Source of the DNA: Pelecanus crispus
Lineage: Eukaryota; Chordata; Aves; Pelecaniformes; Pelecanidae
DNA: 64,000 bases
Assembly: GCF_030463565.1 (NCBI RefSeq)
Contig: NC_134656.1
Location: 3,396,501-3,460,500, forward strand
Direction: 5' to 3'
Below, piece after piece: positions 1-12,222 of the stretch; position 1 is the first letter of the stretch, and the number at the start of each line of letters is the position of its first letter. Both the position numbers and the translations under genes were made by a program. The notes below the pieces were generated by a model. That model saw only the letters and a list, made by a program, of their open reading frames with translations. It searched no databases and was not told where the DNA came from.

Positions 1-636
1 GGGTCTGTTGTGGGTCACGGCCTGGTATATAATGTACAGTTCCACCGATTCCTGCTAGGGCTGATAGGCTGGGCTGTGACTTGCCGCGGTTGAGGGCTCT
101 GATTTACGACCTCCACCAAAATTTGTCCTGCCTGCTGAGGAGAGTTAATAAACTCGCCGCGGCTGGGTCCAGAGTGGTTTGCGAGTGAAAGCACTCCGCA
201 GAAAAGCCAAGACAACACCTCGATTTGTGTATTTAAATGGAGAGCAGGCTTAGGAGGTACAACTTTTATGTGTGAAATGCTGCAAATTATATTCCTCAGA
301 AAAATGTAATTTCACTTACACAGACTGGGAACGTGGATACAATTACTGATTTTTCACTCTGTGCAATAAAGCGCAGCCTTCAAAACTCACATTCGTTACA
401 ATTGTCTCTATATTGAAACCGCAAAAATCTACAATGTCATCCATAATTTAATATTTTAACTTAGTTCCCCAAACAAACCTCCAAGTTTATAAACAATGCA
501 GAGTTCTGGACAAAGAGCTCCCAATATTTAGTAGTACACGCCATTAGTTGTTAGCCATGTGACAAAGCTGCAGTGTGGCAAATATTGCTATTAATTGGAG
601 AGGGCTCTTCCTCAGGCTTATAATCTAAAAACTAAG

Positions 637-659
637 CCCAATGAATTCGACTCATTGGG
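637..659. promoter_or_regulatory. Perfect 8-bp inverted repeat containing two CCAAT motifs
   Basis: CCCAATGA at 637-644 is followed by a 7-nt spacer and TCATTGGG at 652-659. This gives a perfect stem with a CCAAT pentamer in each orientation, the core recognised by NF-Y. It lies about 180 bp before a TATA-like box at 838. A functional role is inferred only. Confidence 0.35.
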
Positions 660-837
660 AAACATCAACGTTCAGGCTCTATTTGTGAACCGGCAGGCTT
701 CTAAATCTCTCTCTGGCTTAGCTGTCCTGCCTGGTTCTTGTCAGCTCCTCCCTAAAAGGTGGAGTTTCTCAGGAGACTCCCATAAAGAAGGCGAGAGGAG
801 GAAGATGCCCCTCTCTGCGAGGGTTTCCTGACTTTCC

Positions 838-923
838 TATAAAGGGAGAACGCAGCCCAAGCAGAGAGGAGGCAACAGAGTGTAACTCCTACCACAGCTG
901 CTGTTTACACGTAAAGGGTAGGT
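838..923 (+). promoter_or_regulatory. TATA-like box with downstream 5' splice site (candidate first exon)
   Basis: CCTATAAAGGG is centred at 838-844. About 75 bases downstream is a good 5' splice site, AAAGG then GTAGGT, with GT at 918-919. Initiation about 25-30 bases after the TATA element would give a first exon of roughly 868-917. The exon would be purine-rich with no ATG of note. It could be an alternative distal DIDO1 promoter, a lncRNA start, or chance. Confidence 0.25.
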
Positions 924-1267
924 GTAATTGCTGTCTAATAAGTAGAATAATAAATAAGTTAAAATATGTGTGAGCTGCTGTTTGGCAGCATACTGATTGT
1001 GTGGTGCTGTTGCCTGCTTGTTTACAGCTTGGGATGTTCAGCCAACTGCAGCAGAAATTTCTCTTTACCCCTTTGTTGTTCCTAAGCTACAGAAAAGTAA
1101 AAATGGGCTAAAAGCAGCTCCTGAGTTGTTTTGCTTGTCCTGAAAAATAGTTTGGGGTATTTTTTAAAAATATTTTAGGAGTTGGCATTTTTTTAACCAT
1201 AATGTTAACAAAAAAGCAGTTTGTGATCTTTCTGTGCAGAGTATTGTGGCCAGCTGCATTGTCCTCT

Positions 1268-1288
1268 CCCCCCCCCCCCCCCCCCCCC
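1268..1288. repeat. Poly-C homopolymer (21 C)
   Basis: An uninterrupted run of 21 C residues. It is length-unstable and the count may be unreliable. Confidence 0.9.
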
Positions 1289-4200
1289 TTCATTTGCTTT
1301 CCCTAGCTTTTTGATGTTTCTGGTAACATCAAACCTTCTTTGAAACTGAGCTTTCATTTAAGAGAAGGGGTTTTATAACCACTTTAGCCGCAACAAACAC
1401 ACTTTGAATGTTACTAGTGAAACATTTTCTTATCGAACCTGAAAATAAAGTGACTTGCTAATGGATTAATTGTTTTTATTTGGTTAAGTAATACTGTATA
1501 GTACTACTTGTAGTGACACCTTTTTTGATGGCAGCAGTAGCCCAATGTGATAAAATCCTAAGTATATAAAAACCTATAAAACTATTATTTCTTTATCTTG
1601 AAACAGGCCTTTTTTTCCCTACTAATGTTCTGGGTGCAAGGAAGACTCTGCATGTTTGGGGGATTGAGCAGTGTCTTGAGTAATAAATGACACATCTTTT
1701 GTATTAACTCTTTCCTAATAGAAAGCTGCCCAGTCACCTTCCATGTTCCTCTGGTTTGAACTTGTATCTCACTGAATAAACATTTAATCATCTCTCGTAT
1801 AATACCTGCTGCTGTCTTTAGTTGTGCTTCATAGCCTGAAATACTCAAGGATTTGGAAATAGCAAACTTGCATGGCTTTTCTTTATTAAACCTCACAAAA
1901 TGAAGACGGGAGTAGGAAGATACAAAGCTGCGCAGCAATTCGGGGCAAAAGCTTCCTACAGCGTTCCCTCTTTTCCTATCACTAAAGCCTAACTTCTGTT
2001 AAAAACTCGCACATTGTCCCCAAACTTGGAACCAAACCTTTCTCTTATTACTCCGGCAAGACCTTGTGGGATGCTTCTGTGACTCCAAAGTTGGATTAAA
2101 ATGCATGGACACAAAACACTTTGCTCTTGGGAAACTATCCCGTGGCTTCAATATGCCACAGTCCTACAAGAATCTTACAGTAATGAGGGCAGGAATAACA
2201 TGGGAAGTTGGATTTTTGGGCAAGACTACAAAACTGAGATGTAAGGAAGCATATAATAACTGTAATTCAGTGCAGTTTATAGAATTTTTACATGAATTAG
2301 GATTTGATAAATCTTAAAGAGGTATTTTGATGACTGATATTTGGAGTTGAGTGAATCCCAAACCAAAATCACGAATTCCTGGAGAAGTCACAAAAATCCC
2401 TGCAAAAACCAGTATATATTTTGGGGAGGGGGGGAAGTCTGTAAATCTCTGTCAGCTGGTAGGGAAGGGGATTGCTTTATTTATGTGAATGTGATTAACC
2501 CCCAGTAAAGTATTTCTCTGTGTTCATGTAGTCTTTATGAAAAATGAAGTATCAGGAGCCTTGGAGAATCAAGGACCCAGAAGATACATTACCTTGATAC
2601 CCGAGTTACCTATTTTGAGTGATGTGCTGAACTCTGAGGGCAGAGGCCTTTCTTCACAAAAAAAAAAAAAAGGTAAAACTGGAGCACAGCCAACAGAAAT
2701 TAGTCTCTTCTGACTTAAAATTATTATCTTTTAATAAATAAATAAACCAACCCGATGCTAGAGATGGAGGAGTGAAGAGAACTCATCCCTACTCTTTTCA
2801 TGGGCTAACTCTGTCTCTAGTCTTTACCTGGCTGCTGAAATTGGCTCACCAGAACATTCAGTAAGGAAGAACTGAGAGAAGGGGTGAACGTAAAGTAAGT
2901 ATTATATTCAAGGGCTTTGCATCTTGAAAAAACCCACTAGAAAAGGCTGCTATCTTGGTGAAGGGAAGGGTGGGTGAGAGCGCAGAAGAGACGCCCCAGA
3001 CCTGGGGGGACCCTCTCCCTGCGAGACGGGGATGATGCCTTGGTGCCTGGCGCAAATAGGAGCGTTATGGGTCGTGCCGGAAGACCCTTGCGTGAGACGC
3101 TGCAAATGTAAGTAAGGCCAATTTGTAGACGCCCAAAGTTTAGAAAAGAATAATTAGGGAAACCCAAGGGATAAACAGCTGCAGGGGAAAGTCTCAGTGT
3201 ACTGACTGCTTGACAGCGGAAAAGGATTTGGAAAGCCGCAGGAAAAAAAAGTTTTAAGGGGAGCAGTGCTGAGGGATTTGTAGGTATCTCAGCATAAGCT
3301 TCTCGGGTGAGAAGAGGAGGTAGATAAGGTGCTTATTAGACTGCTTTAGAAGCTGACTGATAGTCATTAATCTCTGCTAGGATTTCCCAGCAGCGTTTTG
3401 AGTTCAAACCAGTTAGAAACCATCATCATATTATATGAGAAGGGCCTAAACCGGAACAAAACTCACATTATATACATCAACAAAAAAGCTCCTTCTGCTT
3501 GCTGCTAGGACAATGCAGATTCAGACCAGTAACCTACATAGGAGTAAATTTCCCAAATTGAGGGAAATCGGGGTCTAACAGGAAAAGAATTAGGAAGGGA
3601 GGGAGGCAGGGAAGGAACTGAGGTGCTAATGGTTCCATTTAAGTGAAGGTGACACAGGTGTTCAGTCAGCAAAGGCAGATACTGACTGGGGCTATTGCGC
3701 AAAGATGTAGGGGGTTTTGTGGGTTGAAAGTCTAATGTGCTTTTAGATGCTATTCACTGGGTGTGCAAAGTGAATCAGTATGACATGGAGATGGTGTAAA
3801 CCTCTTACCAAATGCGTGCAAGAGGAATTTAAAACCTGTTTCACCTCTGGATCCCCTGTTGCAGGCATCCCCCCTTCACTGTTGGTGTGCAATTCCTTGT
3901 TTTGCACGTTCCCTTTCCCTTGGTGTGTAATTCCTGGGTTTGAGCACTCCCTAGATGCTAAATTTGTCCATTAACAACATGTTATTAGCTTTTCCCAGGG
4001 CAAAAACCACAGTGCAGCTTGATCTACCAAATCATAAGGTATTTCACTTCCACATGCTATTCATTTATTGTAGCTCTGTAGCTGCAGAACAAAAATTAAA
4101 CTTCTGCTTGCCTTTAATCATGGTGTCTTGTACTTTTGCACAGGAATTTGTTGGGGGTTTTTTACCTCTTGGTGTTCCTGTGTGAAGTAAGTATTAATAC

Positions 4201-5558
4201 TGCCCAGTTTTACAGGTGGAGAAAGAGGCTGACTATGCTATCAGGCAAAAAGCTAATAGTAGCTTTTCCAACGTTAATCCTGAGCTTTTACTGCTTTTAT
4301 ACTGTCTAGTATATAGAATGTAGGCTTCTAAAAGATGTAGTCAAGTTACTCGACAGAATCCTGTAATTCTATGGAATTAATGCTAAGTATGTTTTTATGT
4401 TTCCTTGTGTTTTCATTCCCTAATCCATCTTAGTAAACACTGTGGAATCCAACTGAAATCAGTGTTACCAACCCATGAGGAAAAATGTGCAGGATCAGGG
4501 TCAACCAAAGAACCAAACCTCACCCTTCCAGCTGCCTAAAACTCTTCAGATGGCCAGGGCGGGAGTGTTCGCGGGGCCGCGTGGGTCCTGCAAACCTGGG
4601 GACCCCTCAGTGACTGAGATGCGGGTGTTTCTGTTTGCTGATACCACAAAAGCAGAAACAAACCATGTAAATGGGAGTTAACTCTCTGTAACTACTGATA
4701 GCGGCTTGGATCCTGGAGAGAGGTTTTTTGAGTAGCTTAACCATTTTTGAAGGATGTTGACTGGCAAGTCTCCATGCGGTGGATGAGCTGATCCAGTGAA
4801 TGCTTCCCTTCCACAGCGCTCTGGACCCAGAGGAAAAAAATATTACTGCAGCAATCCAAATAGCAATATAGAAAATCAATTAGCCATCTATCTGATTTTC
4901 TAAACCAGATGGAGTAGAATAGGAAAAGCAAACCAAAGCCCTAATGGAATAAGCACAGGTGGGGAGCGTAGCTGGTGTGAGCAGCTGGGTCTGCAAGCAG
5001 CAGAGCTCCTCTGCCATGTTAGTCCTGTGACAAAGCCTTACTGCTGTGAGAGAAAGCACTGCAAGTGAAACAGCGTTTAGCACCGCTGCTGTGCAGTTTT
5101 GCTTTGGCACTTGCAACCTCACGAATAATGGAGAAAAATGCAGTTCCTGTGAGGTAAGATCACCCTGTATTTTCGATAAAACCGGGAGCAGGCGTTGCTG
5201 ATCCCACAGAACCGGTCTGCAGAGGAAGCCCTGAGGCGAGCGGGGCGGCCCGCCTCCCGTTTTCCTCAGCGGCCGCAGGACGGCAGCGTGCGGCAGCCGA
5301 GGGGCCGGGGCCTGCGCGGGCAGCCGGGGCGCTACGGCTGCGTGGGGAGGGGCTCGGCCTCCCCTCCCGCCGGGGGGAAGCGCGGCGGCAGGGCGGGCGG
5401 CAGCGCAGGGCGGGCGGGCTCCAGCCGCCGCCGCGCCTTTCCCGCCCAGCGCCCTGCCCGCAGGCAGCGCGCGCCGCCCGGGGGCGGGGCCAACGGCAGC
5501 CGAGGTCCTCCGGCGGGCCGTGCGCAAAGCCGAGCGCTCTAGGCTGCCGTTGGCCGCC

Positions 5559-5648
5559 ATGTCGGTCTCTATGGTAGCGGGGGAGGAGCGCCCCCGCCCA
5601 GCGCTCCGGAGCGGTTGCGAGGAGGAAATGGCGGCGCGGCTCGGCTGA
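5559..5648 (+). other. Upstream ORF in the putative DIDO1 5' UTR
   Basis: An ATG at 5559 sits in an optimal Kozak context (GCCGCCATGT). It opens a 29-codon frame with further in-frame ATGs at 5571 and 5628 and a TGA stop at 5646-5648, just before the exon 1 donor. If transcription starts upstream of 5559 this is a uORF that would limit initiation at the main start. The 5628 ATG alone gives a six-codon uORF. The ATGs overlap YY1-like motifs, so they may be selected as DNA sites rather than as start codons. Confidence 0.4.
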
Positions 5649-5692
5649 GACCCTCGGCAGCGGCGGCGAGATCCCCCCACCCCCTCCCCGCG
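5559..5692 (+). other. DIDO1: DIDO1 non-coding exon 1 (5' end approximate)
   Basis: The exon ends at 5692, immediately before a strong donor GTGAGT (GT at 5693-5694), in the middle of the CpG island. The transcription start is not visible and the left border is arbitrary. In the frame that would continue into exon 2 there is a TAG at 5575-5577 and no ATG after it, so this exon cannot supply an in-frame start when joined directly to 18317. Another possible donor (GTAAGC) lies at 6034, so a longer alternative first exon is possible. Confidence 0.6.
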
Positions 5693-6154
5693 GTGAGTGA
5701 GGGAGGCAGCCGGAGAAGCACCGGGACGGGAGGAGAAAGGGAGCGGGGCCGCCGCCGCGGCGGAGGGGGTCGCGGAAAAGGGGCGGCCGCCTCCTCCGGC
5801 CTGGACGCCTTTGGGCTCGACTAGAAAATGGAGGCGGGCGGGTGGTGCGGGTCAGGGCGGCCGGAGGGACCCCGGGGCGGCGGGGCGGGGGCGGGGGGGC
5901 TGCGGCGCGGCCTGTTTTCAGGGGACCGTCGGTGCGGCTGCAGGGCGCGGGCACGCCGGAGGCCTGGCCCGGCTCCAGAGGAGGTCGGCGACTCAATGCG
6001 GGGGCCCCGGAGGAAGCTAAAAGCCGCCGCCCCGTAAGCTCATAACGTGGTTGGGCCGGAGCGGAGAGGACGCCCTCCCCGGGCGGAGCGGGCTAGAAGG
6101 CGGGCTCCTCCATGTTGGGGGGAAAAGGAGAGGACGGTTGTGCTCTGAGGCGAT

Positions 6155-6200
6155 CGACGTCATAATCAAGCTGACGCCGGCAAGCTTCTCCGTGACGTCA
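6155..6200. promoter_or_regulatory. CREB/ATF sites: near-CRE and perfect palindromic CRE
   Basis: TGACGTCA, the full palindromic cAMP response element, is at 6193-6200. A second, variant site CGACGTCAT is at 6155-6163. Both lie in the CpG island about 500 bp downstream of the exon 1 donor. CREB/ATF binding at such CpG-containing CREs is established. Activity here is inferred. Confidence 0.5.
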
Positions 6201-9200
6201 CGACCGACTTTAACCGCCGCTCTCGTTCCGTTTCACCGTTGCCCTAGTACCGGACGAGGGGTTCTCCGCCGCGGCCCCGGTGGGTGGCTGGGTGCGGGGC
6301 TCGCCCCTCGCCGGGGCGGTGCTCATCGCCGCCGGGGACTCCGGACACCCAGCCGAAAACTGCCGGGGCGGGGGGCTGCGGAGGGTGGGACCGAAGCTGC
6401 CCTGCCGTGAGGTGACGGTGGTTGTCTCTGGGCGGCGGAGGTGAGCTCCGTGGTGAGTTGCACAAGAAGAGCCGAACTTCATCACGGTCGGGTGACTTCC
6501 CAGTGGGGGAAAAGAGGAGGGGTTGGATTTTTAGACGGTAGTAATTGTTGGCCGGCTTTAAATATTCAGTAAACTCCCTGTCGATAACCATTCCCCATCC
6601 CTTGCGCTAGTATACTTAAATACTGTCTCTTGGAGGTGACAGTAGTTTGGAGCTGCTCATTTGGCTTGCAGAAGCCATTCTTTGATGGTGACCAAATTTT
6701 GTTTCATACAGTCAACTAGTTTTCAGTTTATACCTCCAAGTGATAGCTATATTTTAGTAGCGGGTTAAGAAAATCTTACCGTTTTAGCCTGTCACTTTTA
6801 ACTCGGAAGGAACGTTACAATCTTTTTAATGTGTTACAAAATGTACGTGTGTTACACTCTCCCTGCTGTTTGTATGTTCAGTAATTCAGAACAGTGTAAC
6901 GTGCTGTTTTTCTTGCATGGCCTTTCATGTTTTCCTTCTAGGAACTTCAGGGACACAAAAAAAGCTGATTCCTTTTATTTAACTCAAAAGGATGTATATA
7001 GCATTCCTAATTTCCCTGGTTAATTTTTTTCTTTTCCCCTGGATAATTAATTTGAGATTTTTTTTTCAGAAATAGCTCTTTTGAATACTTAATCATCACA
7101 ACCTTTTTAAAGTAAATTCTTTGGCAGCTGATATTCAACTACATTTTGCTTTATTTTACCAGAACTTTTTCACCATTTGCTTTTTTGTCTTTCTGTTCTA
7201 CACAGTTTTCTTGTAAGTGGTAATTTGAATTGGTTTAGCTTCAACTGTCTTGTTACTTCTACAAACAAAATTTACTAGCTGTTTAAGCAATTTAATTGCT
7301 GGTCAATGAAAAATGTGAATGTGTAGTTACTGTACAAGTGTAGCATATACTGTGTTAATTGTAATAGATATTTTGGGTTCTGCTCCACTTTTATGTATGC
7401 CAGCTGCTTGTTATCATTCTTTGACATTTGGAACTTTCTATAGGAATAAATATAGAAGTACGCTCGAAATAGCTGTTCAGTTAGGCCTTAAATTTTTTTT
7501 CCCTTGATGGTTGCAGAAACATTGAACATAAAGGGTTTTTTAATGCACTTTAGTGGAAGAATAAAAGGCTCATGTTAGCCTTCAGCATACTTTGAGACTG
7601 CATGACTCCAGTGATTTGCAAATCAAATAATCGTTGATTTCAAGACTAGTGTTTAAATAATGTTTTTTTACAGAGTTTGTTTTGGTTTTTTTAAGGGATA
7701 TTTTAGTTGATTTCTATTGGTATGCAAATTAAGTTTTTGCTTTGCTGCAAATGTATGTACACTGAAATATTTACAGATTTTTAAAACTGTTCAAATATAA
7801 AATAATACATACCATTCACACAGTGATTCTGAGGGTGCTTTTCATATAACTAAGAGGTGTCTTTTGAGTTTAAAAAAAAAAAAAAAGTGGTGCCCAAAAC
7901 CCCCTGAAACTCCCAAAAGCAATGGTAATAGAATTGGATGAGGCCAGAATAGTAAATAAAATGGAATGAATATTTTTTCAGTGTCTAGTGAACTCATCAA
8001 AAGGCAGTGTTTGTTCTACTTAATCCAGCTTCACTACTAACATTTTCTGGCAGTAATTATGTTATTTGTTCCTGGTTTAAGATGGTAATTGTCTTTGTAG
8101 TTGTAACTTACAACTGTGGGATTTTAATTCTGTACAGCCTGAAACTACAGAATTATTACATGGGGAGAGGAAGGGCAAGGATTATAGGGGTTAGGCTGAG
8201 ATTTTATAAAATTGACCTGATAGAAATGGAAGAAGGGGCTACTGTACTCAGCAGGAGTAAGATTAGATGGTTTTTAGTCCACAGAAGTGGTAGTGTCTAT
8301 CTGCACTGGTTTTACTCCCTGGTGCACTTTTTTTGCCCAGTGTCTCTGGTAGTGCTACAAGTAGTAGGACAGTGGTAGGAGATTTAAGGAGAGGATTTTA
8401 ATATAAGAAAGATGTATCTAGTTTATGCAAGAAGTGATTGCTTTTTTGTGTGCCGTCAAGCCTCTCGCCTCATTAGGAGAATCTTTAGTCAACAGTTAAT
8501 GCTTTGAGGGTTGTGCTACTATTAAGTTTTTATCTAATACAGCTTCTTAAATAAGTGAATACTTCACAGTTACTAATGGTGGTAGTCTCAAAAGCATTGA
8601 TAGACTTTGAGGTTAAGAAAAATCTCAAGTTTCCAGCTAAGGAGCTAAGACACAAAGATTAAATGTGCATTATGTGTGTTCTCACAGTAAACCGTAATCA
8701 GAATTGGGAACTGAACTGTGTTTACTGCATTTTTAATAACATAATCAGTATGCTGTAATTACCATGTTTCACTAAATTCTGAAGGAGAAATTAATTTCTG
8801 TTTTACTTCATTTAATGAAGCCTTCTTGATGGAATAAAAATGACGATAGCTCATTTCAGATGTTATGTTTTAGCTCACTTTTTACAAAATAAGGGGAAAA
8901 AAGTGTAAAAACGCAGGAATTTTTTTTTCCTTCAACAGCTGTGCTGATAGGGTCAGAAATTATAATCCTGTAGTTGTTTTGCGTCCATTTCTGTATACAG
9001 AGTTCAACTGACAACAATAACTAGACACGCCAGAGGATCCAGATAGTTTAATTATAATGTAAAACTAGCATTTTTTTACATATAATAGTTTAGGATGTGT
9101 AACTAGTTTATGTACTGTTATAATACCAACTTGACAGAAAGCCTGTACAGCTTTACTAGTTTGTGTAAAACTGTTTGAGAAGATGAATTTTTAAGTACAG

Positions 9201-12197
9201 TGTAAGAATTCAAGCTGCAGTTTGACAGTTGTAGAATTGTAATCTTGTATGTTTAAAAATAAACAAGCTGTGGGATGTTGAAGAGTTAAAATGTAAGGTC
9301 CTCGGACTTGGCCCAAATAACTGTTGCTGTTCGGTTAACAGCTGAGTGTTCCTAAGGGCCATGATGAAGAACTAATTTTTTAGGTACTTCAGCGGAGGAA
9401 CGCCAGGTTGTGTGAATCACCTTTCCAAAGCATGTTGTTTCCTGCGCAGTTGCTGAAAATGTATTTTCAGTGCCGCTGAAGAGGTCACGTTCAGTAGCAG
9501 AAATGGCACATTAGGCAAATAAGTAGTATGTATTTGTAAAATATTTTCATTCAAGGTGCTGGAAAAGGAATGGCAAAGATATTGTATATTGAATAACACG
9601 TAGTAACAGTCAGAGTTTGTAATTCATATTTCTGTTGCCTAAACTTAGGACCATGGCTTGTAAAATTGTCTTGTACTGGGACCTTTAGAAGGTTTCTTGT
9701 AGAGAGGTGGTTATGTTTGGTTTTTTAATCTAAGTTTTTGACCACAGAAAGCTGCCTTTTTTTTTTTTCCTTAATCTGTATAAAAGGGAAGAAGAAAAAG
9801 GCAGGGCTATTTACACTGCTTCCGATTCTGCACACAACTTCTTAATGAGCAAAATCTATTTGCTATCTCATTTTTGCTCATACTGTTCAGACCCTGAGAG
9901 CCAGAAGTAAACCTGACCAAAAAATTCAATTTTATTTTGTTGTCTTCGGGTAAATTTTCATTGTTAGGGCAGATATATTGGCTTACTCAGAAGAATGTGA
10001 ATAAAGGCTTCAGAAGGTATTATAGGAGCAGTAAAAAAACCCAAATGTCAGTCTGTTAGTAAGCCAATAGAGTGTATCTGCCTAGTCTTAAGCACCCATG
10101 AAGCTCTGGACTAGAAAATACCAATGGCATGGGTATAACACTTTTTCTTTCTCTTAAAATTAATGTTTCCTCAAATGCAGAAAACACTAAACTGAATATG
10201 AATTTTGTTTATCACACACAGTTACGGGCCTGCAGGTTGGAGGATGTGCATAGTGTAAGTGCCTTACGTTAAGGTTTGACCTTTACTGAAGTTCCAGTGG
10301 TACAGTTGTCAGTTACAGTTCCTTCCCCAGCTACTAACAGAGCTGTGCGGCAAAAGCGCTGGGTGCGCAAATATCTTAGAATCTGTTTGCTAATGTAGCT
10401 TTTTTCATTCAAGGAATTTGAGTAAATTTTCAGAGTCTTGGTTCCTCCTGAGATAAACGGCTTCCCTCCTTGGAAGGGCCTGTCCTAGCGTACCGACAAC
10501 GCTTTCTTACAATGTGTGCAGACACACTGATCAAACTCCACTGCAGCAGGATGGTGCGCGCCTGCTACCCCACCCTGCAAACACAACGACTTGTACAGGT
10601 AAAAGTACAGGTTTGCAGGTGTAATTACACCAACGTGAGGCACTTATGCCAGCACGGCTCTGTTGATCAGGGATTGTACCCCTTAACATTCCTGACTTGT
10701 GCAATTGTGATAGTGAGCATCTGTAGTGTAGTAGTCTTGTCTGTTATTAAATAAAATTTTCATGTTTGCCAGATTTCTGGTGGGCCTGCTGCTAAAGTGC
10801 CTTGAATGTTTCTGTGAGAAATTTCTATTTAGCTGAATTAGGTGTGGGAATTTCACTCTGGTTCAAAGAAGCGCTTTTTGTTGCTCATCCAGAATAAAAT
10901 ACACTTGTAATACCTGGTGCTGTTCTTGTTCTGCTGCACTGCCTACTGAGTGGTCCGTCCCTTCTTCCCTTTATTTTTTTCTGACTGTTCTGATCCTGTA
11001 TGATGCAATCTGAAATGAGAATTTTTTAAAAATGTTTTGCCTGGGGAGATGATTTTCTAGCCTGCAAGACATGAAAATAAACTTCAGTGTGTGCATATTT
11101 TGTTTTGCATAAACCAGGGAGCTACTTCATGCGTTTTTGCTTGTAGTAGTTAAGTCATACTGTGGAGTCGCTCAGTGTCTTTTCTGACCAACTGCTGCTG
11201 CGCACTAAAGTCTGCTGTGGGTGCGTGGTAACGTGATTCTGTGCATACACATTAAATTCAACGCTTCCAGGAGGTCCCACATTCACTGCACATGTGCGGG
11301 ATCGCTGTCCTGCGTGCGTGCAGTTATCCATCATGTGAGGCAGTGGCCTTCTTATGAGGCTTATGTAAGGTAAGTGAGTAGCCTGGCAGAAATCACAGAA
11401 AGCATGATGGTGTGTATATTAGTTGCAGACATACGGTAGAGAGGGTTTATAATTACGGGTGACTAAAGACATTTTAATTTGGAAAGGTTCACTTCTTTAT
11501 TATTACAAGCACAGAGACCAATTGAATGTATTTAATTGTTTTTAAGGGAAGCTATTTCTTTTACTTCTTGGAATGAATACATTTGCTTAATTATTTTAAA
11601 AAATAAGGTGTCAAGTTGGTTTGCTATGAAGTTTATTGTCAGTTAACAATATTTCTTCAATACCTTTCTCAAGGGGAAAAAAGATACTGTGAAATTTATA
11701 AACGTATTGAGTCTCATTTTTCATAAGAGAAAAATCTGGAAGAAAATTGAACGCTTGTTCTGCATCTTTGGAAATTAAAAAAAAAAACAGTAGTTTACAC
11801 TTTAAATCCCATTAAGTGATTGGCATCAGCACTGCATATTGGTAGTACATGGTATCATGTAAATGTGCACTTAACGGGCTTTCCTGTACCAAGACAGGAC
11901 AAGCGTTTTGCGCCATACCTTGGACATTTGAAGTAATTTTTCAACACCAAACAAACAAAAAAGGTGCATTCAAAGTGAGGAAGTCTGCAAAGCACAGAAC
12001 TTCATTGAAACGGTTTTTCTGGTTTTCCAGGCATGTCTGATGGTAGAAGTGTGCTAGTGACAGACACTACTGAATTATTTGTGATCCACATCACACCACT
12101 GTGAGGTCTTAAAGTACCTTCAAAGATTCTGTGATAAAATGTCAGCAAGACTGAGGAAGGGGGTTTCAACAGAGATGCAGAAGCCTCTGAATTAGTT

Positions 12198-12222
12198 CTT
12201 TTTTTTCTTTCTTTCTTTCTTC
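12198..12222. repeat. T-rich / (TTTC)n microsatellite
   Basis: A T run followed by about four TTTC units. It is a short pyrimidine microsatellite in intron 1. Confidence 0.7.

Larger units (their letters stand above)
1..5200. other. Upstream intergenic region
   Basis: I see no coding exon here that I can assign. In other vertebrates GID8 (TWA1) lies head-to-head with DIDO1, so its exons would be expected on the minus strand. None of its recognisable LisH/CTLH peptide segments appears, so its coding part, if conserved, lies before position 1 (inference). The stretch holds a promoter-like module at 637-923, a 21-nt poly-C run, an A14 run at about 2658-2671, and otherwise ordinary AT-rich DNA. 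Short open frames on both strands look random. Confidence 0.6.
5210..6450. promoter_or_regulatory. DIDO1: CpG island with DIDO1 promoter
   Basis: This stretch is strikingly GC- and CpG-rich against AT-rich flanks. It contains a consensus GC box GGGGCGGGGC at 5481-5490, YY1-like motifs (GGCCGCCATG near 5552-5561 and AAATGGCGGC at 5626-5635), a cluster of further GC boxes, and CRE-type sites at 6155-6200. There is no TATA box close to exon 1. This is the usual architecture of a broad housekeeping promoter. In other vertebrates this promoter is shared with the divergent gene GID8. Divergent transcription here is inferred, since no GID8 exon can be read. Long open frames on both strands across the island are by-products of its GC content. 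Confidence 0.85.

Noticed and set aside
1..218. Minus-strand frame and AATAAA near the left edge, considered as an LTR or a GID8 exon
   Set aside because: No GID8 peptide, no paired terminal repeat and no primer-binding site can be shown. The evidence is too thin.
4880..5996. Long open frames (up to 278 codons) on the minus strand and several on the plus strand across the CpG island
   Set aside because: They exist in several frames at once, are made of Arg/Pro/Ala/Gly from GC-rich composition, and show no domain. They fit stop-poor CpG island DNA.
10470..10754. 94-codon plus-strand frame in intron 1 with a hydrophobic end
   Set aside because: The first codon is TTG rather than ATG, there are no splice sites, and the composition matches the intron.
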